Shown: positions 50,960 through 60,193 of the stretch, piece after piece
How positions within the stretch are numbered: position 1 is the stretch's first letter
How the letters are laid out: each line of letters opens with the position of its first letter
Assembly (NCBI GenBank): GCA_017302795.1
Contig: JAFLCB010000003.1
Span: 152,650 to 216,649, forward strand
DNA from: Deltaproteobacteria bacterium
GTDB taxonomy: Bacteria; Bdellovibrionota; Bdellovibrionia; Bdellovibrionales; JAMPXM01
Direction of reading: 5' to 3'
Length of the DNA: 64,000 nucleotides
Made by a program: the position numbers and the translations under genes
Notes under the pieces: generated by a model
Databases searched by the model: none
What the model saw: only the letters and a program-made list of their open reading frames with translations
What the model was told of the DNA's origin: nothing

Positions 50960-53041
50960 CTAACCAGTCGACTCTTTTTTATGAACGTAATCTTCGCGAA
51001 TCCAAGTACGGATTCGCTTGTGTAGTTCATCCGAACAGCCAAAGAAAACGAAATGACATTTGTACATCGGATCATCCGCCGTCCCACCAATAGAAGCAGC
51101 GCAACGAGCAAGAACACCATCACTGATGTTGCCAAACAGCGGCGAGAAAAATCTCATGAACGAACGCGATTTAAACGGCGTCGGGTGCAAGACTGTCAAT
51201 CCGTACTCTGAAAGCTCCTCAAGCTTAACCGTTTTGCAAACCTGCGCTGTCAGTTCGCACGGTACGAATGGCGATGCATCCGGTAATACAGACCTACTAA
51301 CTTGCGGTAGAGCAACTGCAAGTTTGTCGACGAAGAGCTTTCGATCCAGCGGTTTGTACACGTAGTCTGCGATGCCTTTGTGATTGAAATCTCCGGGCTG
51401 AATTCGCGCTTCCTCGTCCGCAAGAATGAAAATCTTTGGCAGCGGTTCTGAGGGGATAATGACACGAGCCCTCGACAGTGCGCCGTGGAGTCCATCCAGC
51501 CACTCCGCCGCGGTAGATCGTATAAGGCCACCATCGATAATTAGCGCATCGAACCTATATTGATCCGGGGTCGCACCTTTGGCCACCATCCGATTGAGAT
51601 CAATCCACGCCGCCCGATCGATTTGTTTTAATTCCAGTTTTAAGGTGGCCGGAACTTCCGGACCAGAGCTTGGAATCAAGCGTCCCTTGACTTCCGCAAA
51701 CACAAAAAGCCCCTGGTTATCAACAAATCTGACACCCGTTACACCTTGGCCGCCGGTCGCGGTGTAGCTGAGAAATTCGTTGAAATCTTCGAGGTCTGAT
51801 TTTGGGACTGAATAAAACCAGTCGAGCGGGCGAGAAAGCCAATCTTCCGCCTTTTTGCCCAGAAACGTGTCGTTCGCAGAAAGTGGCGGCTCGAAACTGA
51901 CAAGCTCGTGTTCGCCCTCGGTGATGATCAAGGTGGTGCGCCCCCCGGGGATTCCGCCCTCGCTGGCCGATACTGCGTCGTCGTCATCACCTTGTGGCGC
52001 GGTCCCCCCTTGTTGACCAGAGAGTTTTGCGAGCCCCGAAAGGAAACGCGTGTAGGACGGAAAGAGAATTGCGGCAGTGCGATCGAAGTTTTCCTCAATG
52101 CAGCCCTGCGCCTGCGCCAAAATATCTCGGTCGAGATCGATGACCGCGATTCGATGTCGCGGAGGAAGTTTTTCTTTTACCTTGGAAGAATTTGACCGTC
52201 CGGTCTGCCCACGACTGCGTCCTGGCATTTGGCGATTTCGAATGAATTTACGAAGCTCTGTAAGTTGCGCGCTATTTATTCCGAAAAGCGTGAATCGGAC
52301 CAACCAGAGCCCCTCGTACTGAGGGTGGCGAACAGAAGCGTAGCAGCGCCCAAGCATTCGGCTAGTGATGATCGTGTTGCCGAAGATCGTTGAATGAATG
52401 ACGGCGAAAACACCATCCGCGAGGGGGGCCGGGTTTCGAATGCTAATTGCGAAATCCGAAATCTCGTCAATGATGGTGTCCTTGCCGATTTCGATATCAT
52501 CTTCGGCGCGCGCGCGAAACAAAAACGAAGGTGCAATGTCAGGTTTGTCGGCCAAAAGAAGCTCGACTTTTTGCAGAAGGAGCTGCTGATCAAGCGGTTT
52601 AAGTGCCATGTCGTCAATCGCGTCGTGACGAAATCGATCGGGTCGCAAGTTTGGATCGTCGTATCCAAGAACCAATGTCTTGAAACCGGTTGCATCGGCA
52701 ATGTGGCCAAGATCTCTTAGTTTCGCCAGGGTTGAAACTAGCCAGTCGAGCGGCCGACTGGTGACGGTGTCCAAGTCGACAATTAAAAGCCGAATAGGCG
52801 TTAGCTCCGCTTCAACTTCTAGCAGTTGTGCTTTTGATTTTTCGTCCTGATCATCCTCCGTTACTGCGTCGCTGTCATCGATCAGGAGGTCCCGTTGCTT
52901 CAGCACCGAGCTGTATTTTTTTTCGAACGCGGCAACACTGGTGCAGATTTCCAGGTATGGTTGATTTTCAAATAAACGAAACCACCCGCGCATTTGCGTG
53001 GCCGATCGGCTGTCGTTTGAAATCAAAACGCATTTGTGCAT
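50960..53041 (-). CDS. Tandem receiver-like / PilZ-like protein
   Basis: 693 residues without signal peptide or membrane helix. Two similar halves: a receiver-like domain (IRLLIVDLD near 84-91 and MALKPLD near 145-151), then a PilZ-like domain (about 175-275, DEISDFAISI, LGRCYASVRHP, LWLVRFTLFG); and again a receiver-like part (RIAVIDLD 297-304, ALIIDGG 499-505, YVYKPLD 560-566), then a PilZ-like domain (about 595-685, LEELSEYGLTVLHP, LARCAASIGG, CHFVFFGCS). A long insert (about 345-490) with an acidic stretch sits in the second receiver. The KPLD element repeats in both halves, so an internal duplication is likely. Role unknown; a signalling scaffold is inferred. Confidence 0.65.
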   Translation of the reverse strand: MHKCVLISNDSRSATQMRGWFRLFENQPYLEICTSVAAFEKKYSSVLKQRDLLIDDSDAVTEDDQDEKSKAQLLEVEAELTPIRLLIVDLDTVTSRPLDWLVSTLAKLRDLGHIADATGFKTLVLGYDDPNLRPDRFRHDAIDDMALKPLDQQLLLQKVELLLADKPDIAPSFLFRARAEDDIEIGKDTIIDEISDFAISIRNPAPLADGVFAVIHSTIFGNTIITSRMLGRCYASVRHPQYEGLWLVRFTLFGINSAQLTELRKFIRNRQMPGRSRGQTGRSNSSKVKEKLPPRHRIAVIDLDRDILAQAQGCIEENFDRTAAILFPSYTRFLSGLAKLSGQQGGTAPQGDDDDAVSASEGGIPGGRTTLIITEGEHELVSFEPPLSANDTFLGKKAEDWLSRPLDWFYSVPKSDLEDFNEFLSYTATGGQGVTGVRFVDNQGLFVFAEVKGRLIPSSGPEVPATLKLELKQIDRAAWIDLNRMVAKGATPDQYRFDALIIDGGLIRSTAAEWLDGLHGALSRARVIIPSEPLPKIFILADEEARIQPGDFNHKGIADYVYKPLDRKLFVDKLAVALPQVSRSVLPDASPFVPCELTAQVCKTVKLEELSEYGLTVLHPTPFKSRSFMRFFSPLFGNISDGVLARCAASIGGTADDPMYKCHFVFFGCSDELHKRIRTWIREDYVHKKESTG

Positions 53042-53170
53042 CCAACTTACATTCTAGGGGTTTCGCGCATAGAGTCACAAGAAGAGTCACTCGACGGGTT
53101 CACAAAGTAACTTGCGATACGACCAACAGCGAGTTTGTCAAAAACGCTTAACAATAATAGCCTTTGCGAA

Positions 53171-53848
53171 ATGAAGTCGCTGCGAATCGCTATTTTATCC
53201 CACAGTGCCGGCACGCGCCCGGATGCGTTGGTGGACTGGGCTTTTGACCGTGGCCACGCGCCTAATGTTTGTGCCCTTTACAAGGGCGATTCTTGTCCCT
53301 CGCTCGATGAGTTTGATTTCTTGGTTTCGACGGGCGGGCCAATGAATTGCTTGGAGGACGAGCGTTTTCCATTTTTAGCAGACGAGGTAAAGCTTCTTGA
53401 GCGCGCGATCGTTGCGGGGAAGGGTGTATTAGGCCTTTGCCTTGGAGGGCAGCTCATCGCGCGTGCAACTGGCGCACAAGTTAAGAAGCACGACCACTGG
53501 GAAGTCGGGTGGCACAAGGTGCGCTTGGACGACCAGATGCTTGGAAAAGGCGAAATTATGGCGTTTCAGTGGCATCAAGACACCTTTGAACTGCCCGATG
53601 GTGCCCGGCGAATTGCCTCAAATCCAATCACTTCTGAGCAAGGCTTTCGATTGTCGAGCCGGGTCATTGGGCTTCAATTTCACCCAGAAGCGACGGTTCA
53701 ATGGATCCGAGAGTGCCTGGAAGACAAACCCTATCCCTCGGGTCCTTATGTGCAAAATCAGGAAGAAATCGTTCAAGGCTTGATTCATCAACCAGCCATG
53801 AACTATTGGTTTAGAAGACTCCTACAACAGATTGAAGGTGAGCTGTGA
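53171..53848 (+). CDS. Class I glutamine amidotransferase-like protein (GATase1)
   Basis: 225 residues from ATG 53171. It has the nucleophile in VLGLCLGGQLIA (Cys elbow), FQWHQDTFELP, and the His-Glu pair in GLQFHPEAT, all as in GMP-synthase-type GATase1 proteins. STGGPMNCLED marks the oxyanion strand. It lacks any synthetase domain, so it is a stand-alone amidotransferase or gamma-glutamyl hydrolase-type enzyme with unknown substrate. The next gene overlaps its stop (GTGA), so they form a pair. Confidence 0.85.
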   Translation: MKSLRIAILSHSAGTRPDALVDWAFDRGHAPNVCALYKGDSCPSLDEFDFLVSTGGPMNCLEDERFPFLADEVKLLERAIVAGKGVLGLCLGGQLIARATGAQVKKHDHWEVGWHKVRLDDQMLGKGEIMAFQWHQDTFELPDGARRIASNPITSEQGFRLSSRVIGLQFHPEATVQWIRECLEDKPYPSGPYVQNQEEIVQGLIHQPAMNYWFRRLLQQIEGEL

Positions 53849-54264
53849 TTTTACGCTTTGCTAAAGAACAGACGCAGGCGCTGCGTGACGAAAAATTTCG
53901 CGAATTCTGCGATCTCACAAGCCAGGCGCTTAATGTCTCAATTGAAAATGCAAAGACGAAAGAGATCGCTGGAGCCGGCGATTACCTTCTGATTGGGACA
54001 CACATTGATTCGACTCTCGAACTTGATCTCGACAGCGAAGAGCCGATTCGCCTGGATGGGTTTGAATGTATTTATGTTCCGCGAGCAGAAGCTGACGCCC
54101 GAGAGCTCCGTTCGAACGATGAATGGAGCCGTCGATTTGCTACGACTTCCGTCGATCGAAATTTCGCAGGTCTGAAGCTGCATGAATTTATAATGTCCGA
54201 AGTTTCCAACGCCGGCGAATCTGCCGACAAGTACCAGTTTGTGATTAAGATCATCGGTACCTAA
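53845..54264 (+). CDS. Unknown small cytoplasmic protein
   Basis: 139 residues from GTG 53845, overlapping the amidotransferase stop by four bases. It is mixed alpha/beta and acidic (HIDSTLELDLDSEEPIRLDGFECIYVPRAEADARELRSN), with no signal or membrane segment and no Cys pairs. No family recognised. Co-translation with the amidotransferase suggests a partner role. A bidirectional terminator follows. Confidence 0.6.
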   Translation: MILRFAKEQTQALRDEKFREFCDLTSQALNVSIENAKTKEIAGAGDYLLIGTHIDSTLELDLDSEEPIRLDGFECIYVPRAEADARELRSNDEWSRRFATTSVDRNFAGLKLHEFIMSEVSNAGESADKYQFVIKIIGT

Positions 54265-54271
54265 AAATAAA

Positions 54272-54296
54272 AAGCGAGCGCTTTTGTCGCTCGCTT
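54272..54296. terminator. Bidirectional intrinsic terminator
   Basis: A 9-bp stem AAGCGAGCG/CGCTCGCTT with the loop CTTTTGT. A-rich sequence on the left side gives a T run for the minus strand (after hpt); the plus strand ends with the amidotransferase pair. The hpt stop codon overlaps the right arm. Confidence 0.75.
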
Positions 54297-54837
54297 AGTT
54301 GAGAGATTCCACTCGTGCGATGTAGGGAAGGTTTCTATAGAAACCTTGGTAGTCTAGGCCGTAGCCGATCACAAAGTCGTTTGAAATTTTAAATCCGACA
54401 TAGTCAGGTTTGAACTCTACTTTCAGAGCGTCCGGCTTAAACAAAAGAGAGCAAGTAAGGATTTTTTTCGGTTTTCTCGCCTTGAGGGTGTTCATCAAGA
54501 ATTCCATCGTTAAGCCGGTATCGACAATGTCTTCAACGAGGAGAACAGTTTTTCCTTCAATCGAAGTCGTAAGATCGAGCGTCAACTTTACTTCGCCGCT
54601 GGATTGCAATGCATTCCCGTAACTGGCAACTCCGAGGAATTCCGAAGTTACATCGGCTTCAATGTGACGAATAAGATCAGAGTAAAAAACAAAGGAACCC
54701 TTCAGAACGCAGACTGCGATGACGGGTTCCTTCTGGCAAATGGAAGTAATCTCAGCGCCGAGCTCTTTCACTCGCTTGGCAAGATCTGCTTCGGTAATCA
54801 TCTTAGAGAATTTCAGGGGTGCAGTTGAAGCAGCCAT
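54295..54837 (-). CDS. hpt: Hypoxanthine phosphoribosyltransferase
   Basis: 180 residues. The PRPP-binding motif is VLLVEDIVDTGLTM (acidic pair Glu-Asp), preceded by LKGSFVFYSDLIRHI and followed by PDYVGFKISNDFVIGYGLDYQGFYRNLPYIARV, all diagnostic of bacterial Hpt. It salvages hypoxanthine and guanine to nucleotides in the cytoplasm. Length is normal. ATG 54837 has AGGAC upstream. Confidence 0.95.
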   Translation of the reverse strand: MAASTAPLKFSKMITEADLAKRVKELGAEITSICQKEPVIAVCVLKGSFVFYSDLIRHIEADVTSEFLGVASYGNALQSSGEVKLTLDLTTSIEGKTVLLVEDIVDTGLTMEFLMNTLKARKPKKILTCSLLFKPDALKVEFKPDYVGFKISNDFVIGYGLDYQGFYRNLPYIARVESLN

Positions 54838-54873
54838 TGGATGAGGTCCTTTCGATGAACGTCACCCGATTTA

Positions 54874-55827
54874 CTAATCGTTTTCCCAGCGGGGCAAGAT
54901 GAAAACAACATTTTCAGTACCTTGGGACGAGATTGAGGGTCCCATGGGGACGATGGCGCCAGTGCCTTTCAGTAATGAAGCAGTCGTGGTTGCGGGAGCC
55001 CGGATCTCGCCGTGTGCCGACTTAAATTGCGCAGTAAAGCCGCCGGTAATTGCTTTCGATCGAACTGAGATCGGCTCAAAAAAGACAGTTTGATCGGCTT
55101 TTGTGATGACCACGGGCTCGGCATCATCTGTTAAGCGTCGGCGCGTCACATCGATAATCCGGAAAGATCCAGCAGACTGGCGCAATTTAGTTTCGAGGCC
55201 GGGAATTTGGTGAAATCCTGGCTCAGTGGCGCCAAGAGCCTGAAGCCACTCTTTTGATACTTCTGCCCAGGCAAAAACCACCAAAAGTCCAGGATTCGTG
55301 GTGGCTGATGGGCTTGCCTGGGGAACTCCGGTCGCCAATGCTGCCGTTCTGCCCGCTTTCCGAAATGCTAATGGAGGAGCTTGTGGGGTCGGCTGAATGG
55401 TGAGCGAAGCATCATTTTGCGATTTGTAAGCTTGGCCTTCATCGCGATCGGCGACGACGGCTTGCGCGTTTGAGTTTTCAGCGGCCTTCAGATTTTCAGC
55501 AACTGAGTTAGAGGCTTTTGCACTAAGGCGCGATTTCGTTCGTGCATCCGAATCACTGCCGACTGAATTGCTTTCGACGAAGGCATTTTCTGAATTTTGA
55601 GCCGAGCTTCTGTAGCCTGCATAGCCGATTCCCCCTAGCAAAATCACGAACCCCGCAATCACTGCCGGATTTTTAAACATTCCCTTGAGGCCCGACGACT
55701 TCTTTAACGTCTTCGCCATATCCACGCCGCACTTGGCGCAATATTGATCAACGGGTTGCTCGAAACCGCACTTCGGACAGTTCATCATTTGCTCGCCATT
55801 TGATGGCGTAATTTCGTTTTCGCTCAC
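54874..55827 (-). CDS. Zinc-ribbon membrane protein of unknown function
   Basis: 317 residues. An N-terminal zinc ribbon (CPKCGFEQPVDQYCAKCG, two CxxC) precedes one membrane helix (about 54-72, NPAVIAGFVILLGGIGYAG). The rest, Ser/Ala/Asn-rich with a folded C-terminal part (LLVVFAWAEVSKEWLQALGATEPGF ... SIRS-like ISVRSKAITGGFTAQFKS), would lie outside the cytoplasm. No family recognised beyond the ribbon. It precedes hpt on the same strand with a 36-base gap, and is divergent from mraZ. Confidence 0.7.
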   Translation of the reverse strand: MSENEITPSNGEQMMNCPKCGFEQPVDQYCAKCGVDMAKTLKKSSGLKGMFKNPAVIAGFVILLGGIGYAGYRSSAQNSENAFVESNSVGSDSDARTKSRLSAKASNSVAENLKAAENSNAQAVVADRDEGQAYKSQNDASLTIQPTPQAPPLAFRKAGRTAALATGVPQASPSATTNPGLLVVFAWAEVSKEWLQALGATEPGFHQIPGLETKLRQSAGSFRIIDVTRRRLTDDAEPVVITKADQTVFFEPISVRSKAITGGFTAQFKSAHGEIRAPATTTASLLKGTGAIVPMGPSISSQGTENVVFILPRWEND

Positions 55828-55950
55828 GGCCTTCTCTGGTTAGATCAAGATTGATCAGGTTTCTAGCACAGTCTGCGTTAAGATCGCGAAACGTATCAGC
55901 TCTTTTAATCCTAGCACGGCTAAAATCGGGTCCAAAATAGATTCGTTTTC

Positions 55951-55979
55951 TTGACGTCGATCTCTGGCCCACATAGCAT
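55951..55979 (+). promoter_or_regulatory. Candidate mraZ (dcw) promoter
   Basis: TTGACG, 17 bases, TAGCAT. The start of transcription would fall near 55986, at the first MraZ repeat, giving a leader of about 135 bases. Confidence 0.5.
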
Positions 55980-55984
55980 TAAAA

Positions 55985-56015
55985 GTGGCAAGAAGTGGCA
56001 AGAAGTGGGAAGTGG
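55985..56015 (+). promoter_or_regulatory. MraZ operator repeats
   Basis: GTGGC at 55985 and 55995 and GTGGG at 56005 are spaced exactly 10 bases apart (unit AGTGGCAAGA), with one more GTGG at 56012. This is the arrangement to which MraZ binds in other bacteria to control its own operon. Confidence 0.75.
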
Positions 56016-56121
56016 CGCTCGGATTTCGTGCAGATCGCAGCCTCCTTACTGCCAAGGTCTAGTCGAGATATGCGGTCGAGGTGTCCACGGATGGGCACTT
56101 CATTTTAGAGAGGCCTTCAGG

Positions 56122-56619
56122 ATGAAATCCGGCCGTGAGAAAAACAAATCTGTCGACCGCTTTCGCGGCCGCTTCGAAGTGAAAGTCGACCCAAAAGGTC
56201 GATTGTCACTTCCTCCGGGGCTTCGCGTTTCAGATCAGTTGGTGGTAACCAACCATCGACTCTCGGGGCGGAACGCCTTGCACGTTTACACACTAGATCA
56301 ATGGGAGCGCTTGGAAAATCGTGTTTCGCGTCTTTCGCAATTGGATGCATCGGTTCAAGCCTTTATTCGCTTTTATATTTCTGGCGGACAAGTGGTGGAG
56401 CTCGACGCGCAGGGACGCTTTCTTCTGCCAGTGGGACTGCGCAAGTTTTCAGGTATTGAAGGTGAAGCGGTTTTGGTCGGGCTTGGCGACAAATTGGAAG
56501 TCTGGTCGACACCGATGTGGGAGACTTTGTTCCATGAAATGACCGCGGAGTTTGATCGCATTCAGGCCGACGTTTCGGTCTTGGTGCGGGCGAGCCTGGA
56601 ATCGGAGGATGAGAGTTGA
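56122..56619 (+). CDS. mraZ: Transcriptional regulator MraZ
   Basis: 165 residues from ATG 56122 (GAGAGG 8-13 bases upstream). Two SpoVT/AbrB-like halves: FRGRFEVKVDPKGRLSLPPGLR and GQVVELDAQGRFLLPVGLRKF, each with the D-x-x-G-R motif that contacts DNA. It regulates the division and cell-wall cluster, beginning with itself. The typical MraZ repeats lie about 110-140 bases upstream. The open frame reaches back to 55951 but that part is leader, not protein. The stop overlaps the rsmH start. Confidence 0.93.
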   Translation: MKSGREKNKSVDRFRGRFEVKVDPKGRLSLPPGLRVSDQLVVTNHRLSGRNALHVYTLDQWERLENRVSRLSQLDASVQAFIRFYISGGQVVELDAQGRFLLPVGLRKFSGIEGEAVLVGLGDKLEVWSTPMWETLFHEMTAEFDRIQADVSVLVRASLESEDES

Positions 56620-57632
56620 GCGAAACGTTGAATCAAAATCCTGCTCATACTCCCGTGCTTCTGCGCGAAGTACTCGAGCAAGCAAGGGCGACGGTGGCTG
56701 ATTTGGGTCGACCGCTTCGCTTTGGTTTTGACGGAACGTTTGGGCGTGGCGGGCACACCAACGCCCTTCTCAAAGATCATCCAGAGCTTGTCATGATTGC
56801 ATTTGATCAAGATGCACAAGCCATCGAATTTGGAAAACAGGTCTACGCAGCTGAGATCGCTTCGCATCGACTTCAGTTAGTGCGCGCCAATTTTGAAAAC
56901 ATTCCTGGCGAAATTCCTTTCTTCGACTTTATGCTTCTTGATCTAGGCGTTTCTTCACCTCAATTGGATGTTGCAGAGCGGGGATTTTCTTTTTACCACG
57001 ACGGGCCATTGGACATGCGGATGGATGACCGCATTGAACTGACTGCAGCCAAAATTATTAACGAATGGGCCGAACAAGATCTTGCGCGAATTTTCATTGG
57101 TCACGGAGAGGTTGAGCGCCCTTTTAAGGTGATCCGCGCAATCTTGCAGGACCGAGACGCAAAACCTTTCACCTCCACGAAACAGCTGGCGCAGCTCATT
57201 GAGCGTGTTGATGGTTGGGTAAAAAAAGGTTTTCATCCAGCGACGCGGTATTTTATGGCACTGCGATTGGAGATTAATCGCGAGCTCGATGTGGTCGAGA
57301 AAGTGATGCCCGCGGCAGTGAAGCGACTTTCGCCGGGCGGCAGATTGGCCGTAATCACTTTTCATTCCTTGGAAGACAGGATCGTAAAGAATTTCATTCG
57401 CGCGGTCGAGGATGAAGGAGTTTTGGGACCAGACTTCGGGGAAAGTGTAAAGCGAAAGCCAATTGTTCCTTCGGAATCAGAAGTAAAACTAAACCCGCGC
57501 TCGCGCAGCGCGAAGCTTCGAATGTTCCGTCGCTACAAGGATGGCGAACTAAAAGGGCCGAAAAATAAATATGCTCACCTCGCGGCTATTCGCCACGGCG
57601 AACCACCAGATGAAAGTGAAGGAGAAGAATGA
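56616..57632 (+). CDS. rsmH: 16S rRNA (cytosine-1402-N4)-methyltransferase
   Basis: 338 residues from TTG 56616. It has HTPVLLREVLEQA, the SAM motif FDGTFGRGGHTNALL (a variant of the usual DxTxGxGGHS), LLDLGVSSPQLDVAERGFSF, MRMD, and the C-terminal ISFHSLEDRIVK-like VITFHSLEDRIVKNF. It methylates C1402 of 16S rRNA. Length and neighbours (mraZ, ftsL) are as usual for the dcw cluster. The start overlaps the mraZ stop, and the stop overlaps the next ATG by four bases. Confidence 0.95.
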   Translation: MSETLNQNPAHTPVLLREVLEQARATVADLGRPLRFGFDGTFGRGGHTNALLKDHPELVMIAFDQDAQAIEFGKQVYAAEIASHRLQLVRANFENIPGEIPFFDFMLLDLGVSSPQLDVAERGFSFYHDGPLDMRMDDRIELTAAKIINEWAEQDLARIFIGHGEVERPFKVIRAILQDRDAKPFTSTKQLAQLIERVDGWVKKGFHPATRYFMALRLEINRELDVVEKVMPAAVKRLSPGGRLAVITFHSLEDRIVKNFIRAVEDEGVLGPDFGESVKRKPIVPSESEVKLNPRSRSAKLRMFRRYKDGELKGPKNKYAHLAAIRHGEPPDESEGEE

Positions 57633-57988
57633 AACGAGATAGCGTGATGTGGGTGTCGGCGACAACGCCGAGCGCCTCCACGAAAGATTTTTCAGATGTG
57701 AAGTGGGCGGATCTTGCGCCATTTATAAGTGTTGCCGTGATCGCCATGAGTTTGTTTTTTATTGCCTTTGCCAAGATGGAAGTACGCCGCCTTGGCTACG
57801 GAGTCTTAAAGCTGTCGCGAGAAGAGCGCTCATTGAGAGACCAAGAGCGAGATGTGACTGTGCGATTGGCGAAAGCGACGAGGCCCGAACGCTTGGCTTT
57901 AGTCGCGGAAAGTCGACTGACATTGCGACGTGCGGAAAAGGGTCAGATTATTCATATGACTGAAACAGGATTGGCTCTCGAACAGTGA
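57629..57988 (+). CDS. ftsL: Cell-division protein FtsL-like
   Basis: 119 residues. One membrane helix (about 30-47, PFISVAVIAMSLFFIAFAKMEV) is followed by a periplasmic coiled coil (VLKLSREERSLRDQERDVTVRLAKATRPERLALVAESRLTLRRAEKGQIIHM), the layout of FtsL. Sequence conservation in FtsL is low; identification rests on topology and on the position between rsmH and ftsI. It works in the divisome with FtsB and FtsQ. Confidence 0.85.
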   Translation: MKRDSVMWVSATTPSASTKDFSDVKWADLAPFISVAVIAMSLFFIAFAKMEVRRLGYGVLKLSREERSLRDQERDVTVRLAKATRPERLALVAESRLTLRRAEKGQIIHMTETGLALEQ

Positions 57989-60192
57989 AATCGCACCGCT
58001 CTCGCTTGCTCTTATTATTTTTCGCGTTCACATGTCTGTGGGCTTGTCTCGTGGCGCGGGCAGCATGGATTCAGTTGATCCCCAATCAGCGGCTTGAAGC
58101 ACTCAAGCGGCGACAGTTTGAAACGACAATTACCCTTGGCAATCGGCGAGGTGAGATACTTGATCGCAACGGCAATGAGCTAGCGACTTCTGCGCCTGCG
58201 TGGTCGCTTTTCGCCGACCCGAAAGTAATCGAAAATTCGAAAGATGCTTCTCGCCAGTTGGCGGCGGTTTTTCGTAAAAAGCATCCGATCTCTGAGCAGC
58301 GACGAGTGGCACGTCAGCTAAATGAAAAGATCAAGAACAAGCGGCGGCGCTTTGTCTGGATTGAACGCCAGATGGCCACCGACAGAAAAATCGAAATCGA
58401 GAAGTTAAAAATAAAGGGCTTAGGTTTCATTGAAGAACCGCGGCGAATTTATCCCAATGAAAAACTGTTGGCCAACGTCTTGGGATTTGTTGGTCAAGAG
58501 GGCCGCGGACTTGAAGGGCTCGAATTGAAATACAACAGCGCTCTTTCTGGCGAGCGAAGAAAAGTAGCACTCCAGAAAGATGCTAGGGGGCGGCCGCTCG
58601 TCATAAACGGTCGGCTCTTTACAGAAGTTCCGGATGGCGCCACCATTGAGCTTACGATCGATCGCGATTTGCAGTTCGTCGTTGAGCGGGAGTTAGCAGA
58701 GGCCGTTTCCGAGCATGAGGCGTCGGCTGGTACAGCAGTCGTCTTGGATGCGCAGACGTCGGAAATTCTGGCAATGGCGACACTACCAACTTTCAATTCA
58801 AATGAAGGAGCCAGGTATTTACCGGAAGTTCGCCGCAATCGTTCGGTGACGGATTTATTTGAACCCGGCTCTACGTTAAAGACATTCGTCATGGCCGCCG
58901 CGATCGAGAGTTCCAAAATTCAGCCGAATACCAAGATCTTTGGTGAATGGGGACAGATGAAGCTTGGCGATCGCGTGATTCGCGAGGCCGACGCGAAACA
59001 TAAATTCGGAATGATCACGGTCACAGAATCCTTGGCCTACTCATCTAATATTGGCTCGGCAAAAGTGGCGAAAATGGTGGGTGATGCGGGCCTTCGCGAA
59101 GCCTATTTAAAGTTTGGCTTCGGCGAGCCGTCCGGGGTTGATTTACCGGGCGAGGCGCGCGGTTTGTTGCAGCCTCTTCCGTGGCGAGATCACTTGCTAG
59201 CAAATATTTCTTTTGGTCACGGTATCGCTGTAACGCCGCTTCAGGTAGCGAATGCTTACGCTGCAATCGCAAATGGCGGTACGTTGAAACAGCCTTACAT
59301 TGTAAAGTCCGTGCGCGATTCTGAAAGTGGCGAAGTCACCTACGAGCAACCGAAAATTATTCGCCGCGCATTGGGTCCCGAGGCGGCCGCCAAAATGCGA
59401 CTGATGCTTTCAGCGACAACCATTGGCGATGGCACTGGGATCAATGCGCGGGTGCCGGGCTTCCCGGTCGCAGGAAAAACCGGAACAGCGCAGCGTGTCC
59501 TCGAAGGGGGACGCGGTTATGAGGCGGGCGCCTACGTTTCAAGCTTCGTTGGTTTCTTGCCCGTGAACGATCCTAAGTATGTGATATTTGTTGCTCTCGA
59601 TAAGCCGCAGAAAAATTATTATGGAAGCGCCGTCGCTGCGCCGGTGTTTGCACGAATCGCACGCTATGCAGTGACTCGTGCCGGACTTTCACCAGTATTG
59701 ATCTCGGCCAAAAATGTGGTGCCCGCTGGGGCCGCCGAAAAGGCTAGAAACCCAAAAGCGGACGCGACCGCTTGGCGCGCTGAACACGGGTTGTTCTCAG
59801 AAAAAGAGCGGCGCAGAGATGAAGCGCGACGCGCGGCTGTACGGGCGTCTGAACTTTCAGTTTTGTCTTCTGGATTCGAATCTGGTCGGGGCTCCTTCGG
59901 TGCCCAAGTCCTGTCTCCGGGTTTGCCGTCCGTTTTATCAGTCACTGCACCGGAGCATTTTCCCGATGAGGCCGATGAATCGGGCGTCCCGATTGTGCGC
60001 GTACCCGACGTCATCGGATTAAGTCTTCGCGAGGCGATGGAGGCAATGGAAAAAGCCGGCATTCCCTGGCGACAGGTTGAGGCGAAAGGCCATGGTTTTG
60101 TGGCAAACCAGAGTCCTGACTCGGGCGCCAAGCACAAAGGCGTGAGCTCTCGGATCAAGCTCGATCTCGATCTTTTTCAGCAAGAAGACTAG
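57985..60192 (+). CDS. ftsI: Penicillin-binding protein FtsI (PBP3-type) with PASTA domain
   Basis: 735 residues from GTG 57985. A membrane anchor (about 7-27), the N-terminal module (RRGEILDRNGNELATSAP), and the transpeptidase with Ser296-x-x-Lys299 (GSTLK), Ser353-Ser-Asn355, and Lys498-Thr-Gly500. The C-terminal 60 residues (about 672-732, VPDVIGLSLREAMEAMEKAGIPWR) form a PASTA domain, joined by a long Ala/Arg-rich linker. It cross-links septal peptidoglycan. PASTA at this place is common outside the gamma-proteobacteria. The gene ends one base from the convergent regulator gene. Confidence 0.95.
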   Translation: MKSHRSRLLLLFFAFTCLWACLVARAAWIQLIPNQRLEALKRRQFETTITLGNRRGEILDRNGNELATSAPAWSLFADPKVIENSKDASRQLAAVFRKKHPISEQRRVARQLNEKIKNKRRRFVWIERQMATDRKIEIEKLKIKGLGFIEEPRRIYPNEKLLANVLGFVGQEGRGLEGLELKYNSALSGERRKVALQKDARGRPLVINGRLFTEVPDGATIELTIDRDLQFVVERELAEAVSEHEASAGTAVVLDAQTSEILAMATLPTFNSNEGARYLPEVRRNRSVTDLFEPGSTLKTFVMAAAIESSKIQPNTKIFGEWGQMKLGDRVIREADAKHKFGMITVTESLAYSSNIGSAKVAKMVGDAGLREAYLKFGFGEPSGVDLPGEARGLLQPLPWRDHLLANISFGHGIAVTPLQVANAYAAIANGGTLKQPYIVKSVRDSESGEVTYEQPKIIRRALGPEAAAKMRLMLSATTIGDGTGINARVPGFPVAGKTGTAQRVLEGGRGYEAGAYVSSFVGFLPVNDPKYVIFVALDKPQKNYYGSAVAAPVFARIARYAVTRAGLSPVLISAKNVVPAGAAEKARNPKADATAWRAEHGLFSEKERRRDEARRAAVRASELSVLSSGFESGRGSFGAQVLSPGLPSVLSVTAPEHFPDEADESGVPIVRVPDVIGLSLREAMEAMEKAGIPWRQVEAKGHGFVANQSPDSGAKHKGVSSRIKLDLDLFQQED

Positions 60193-60193
60193 T

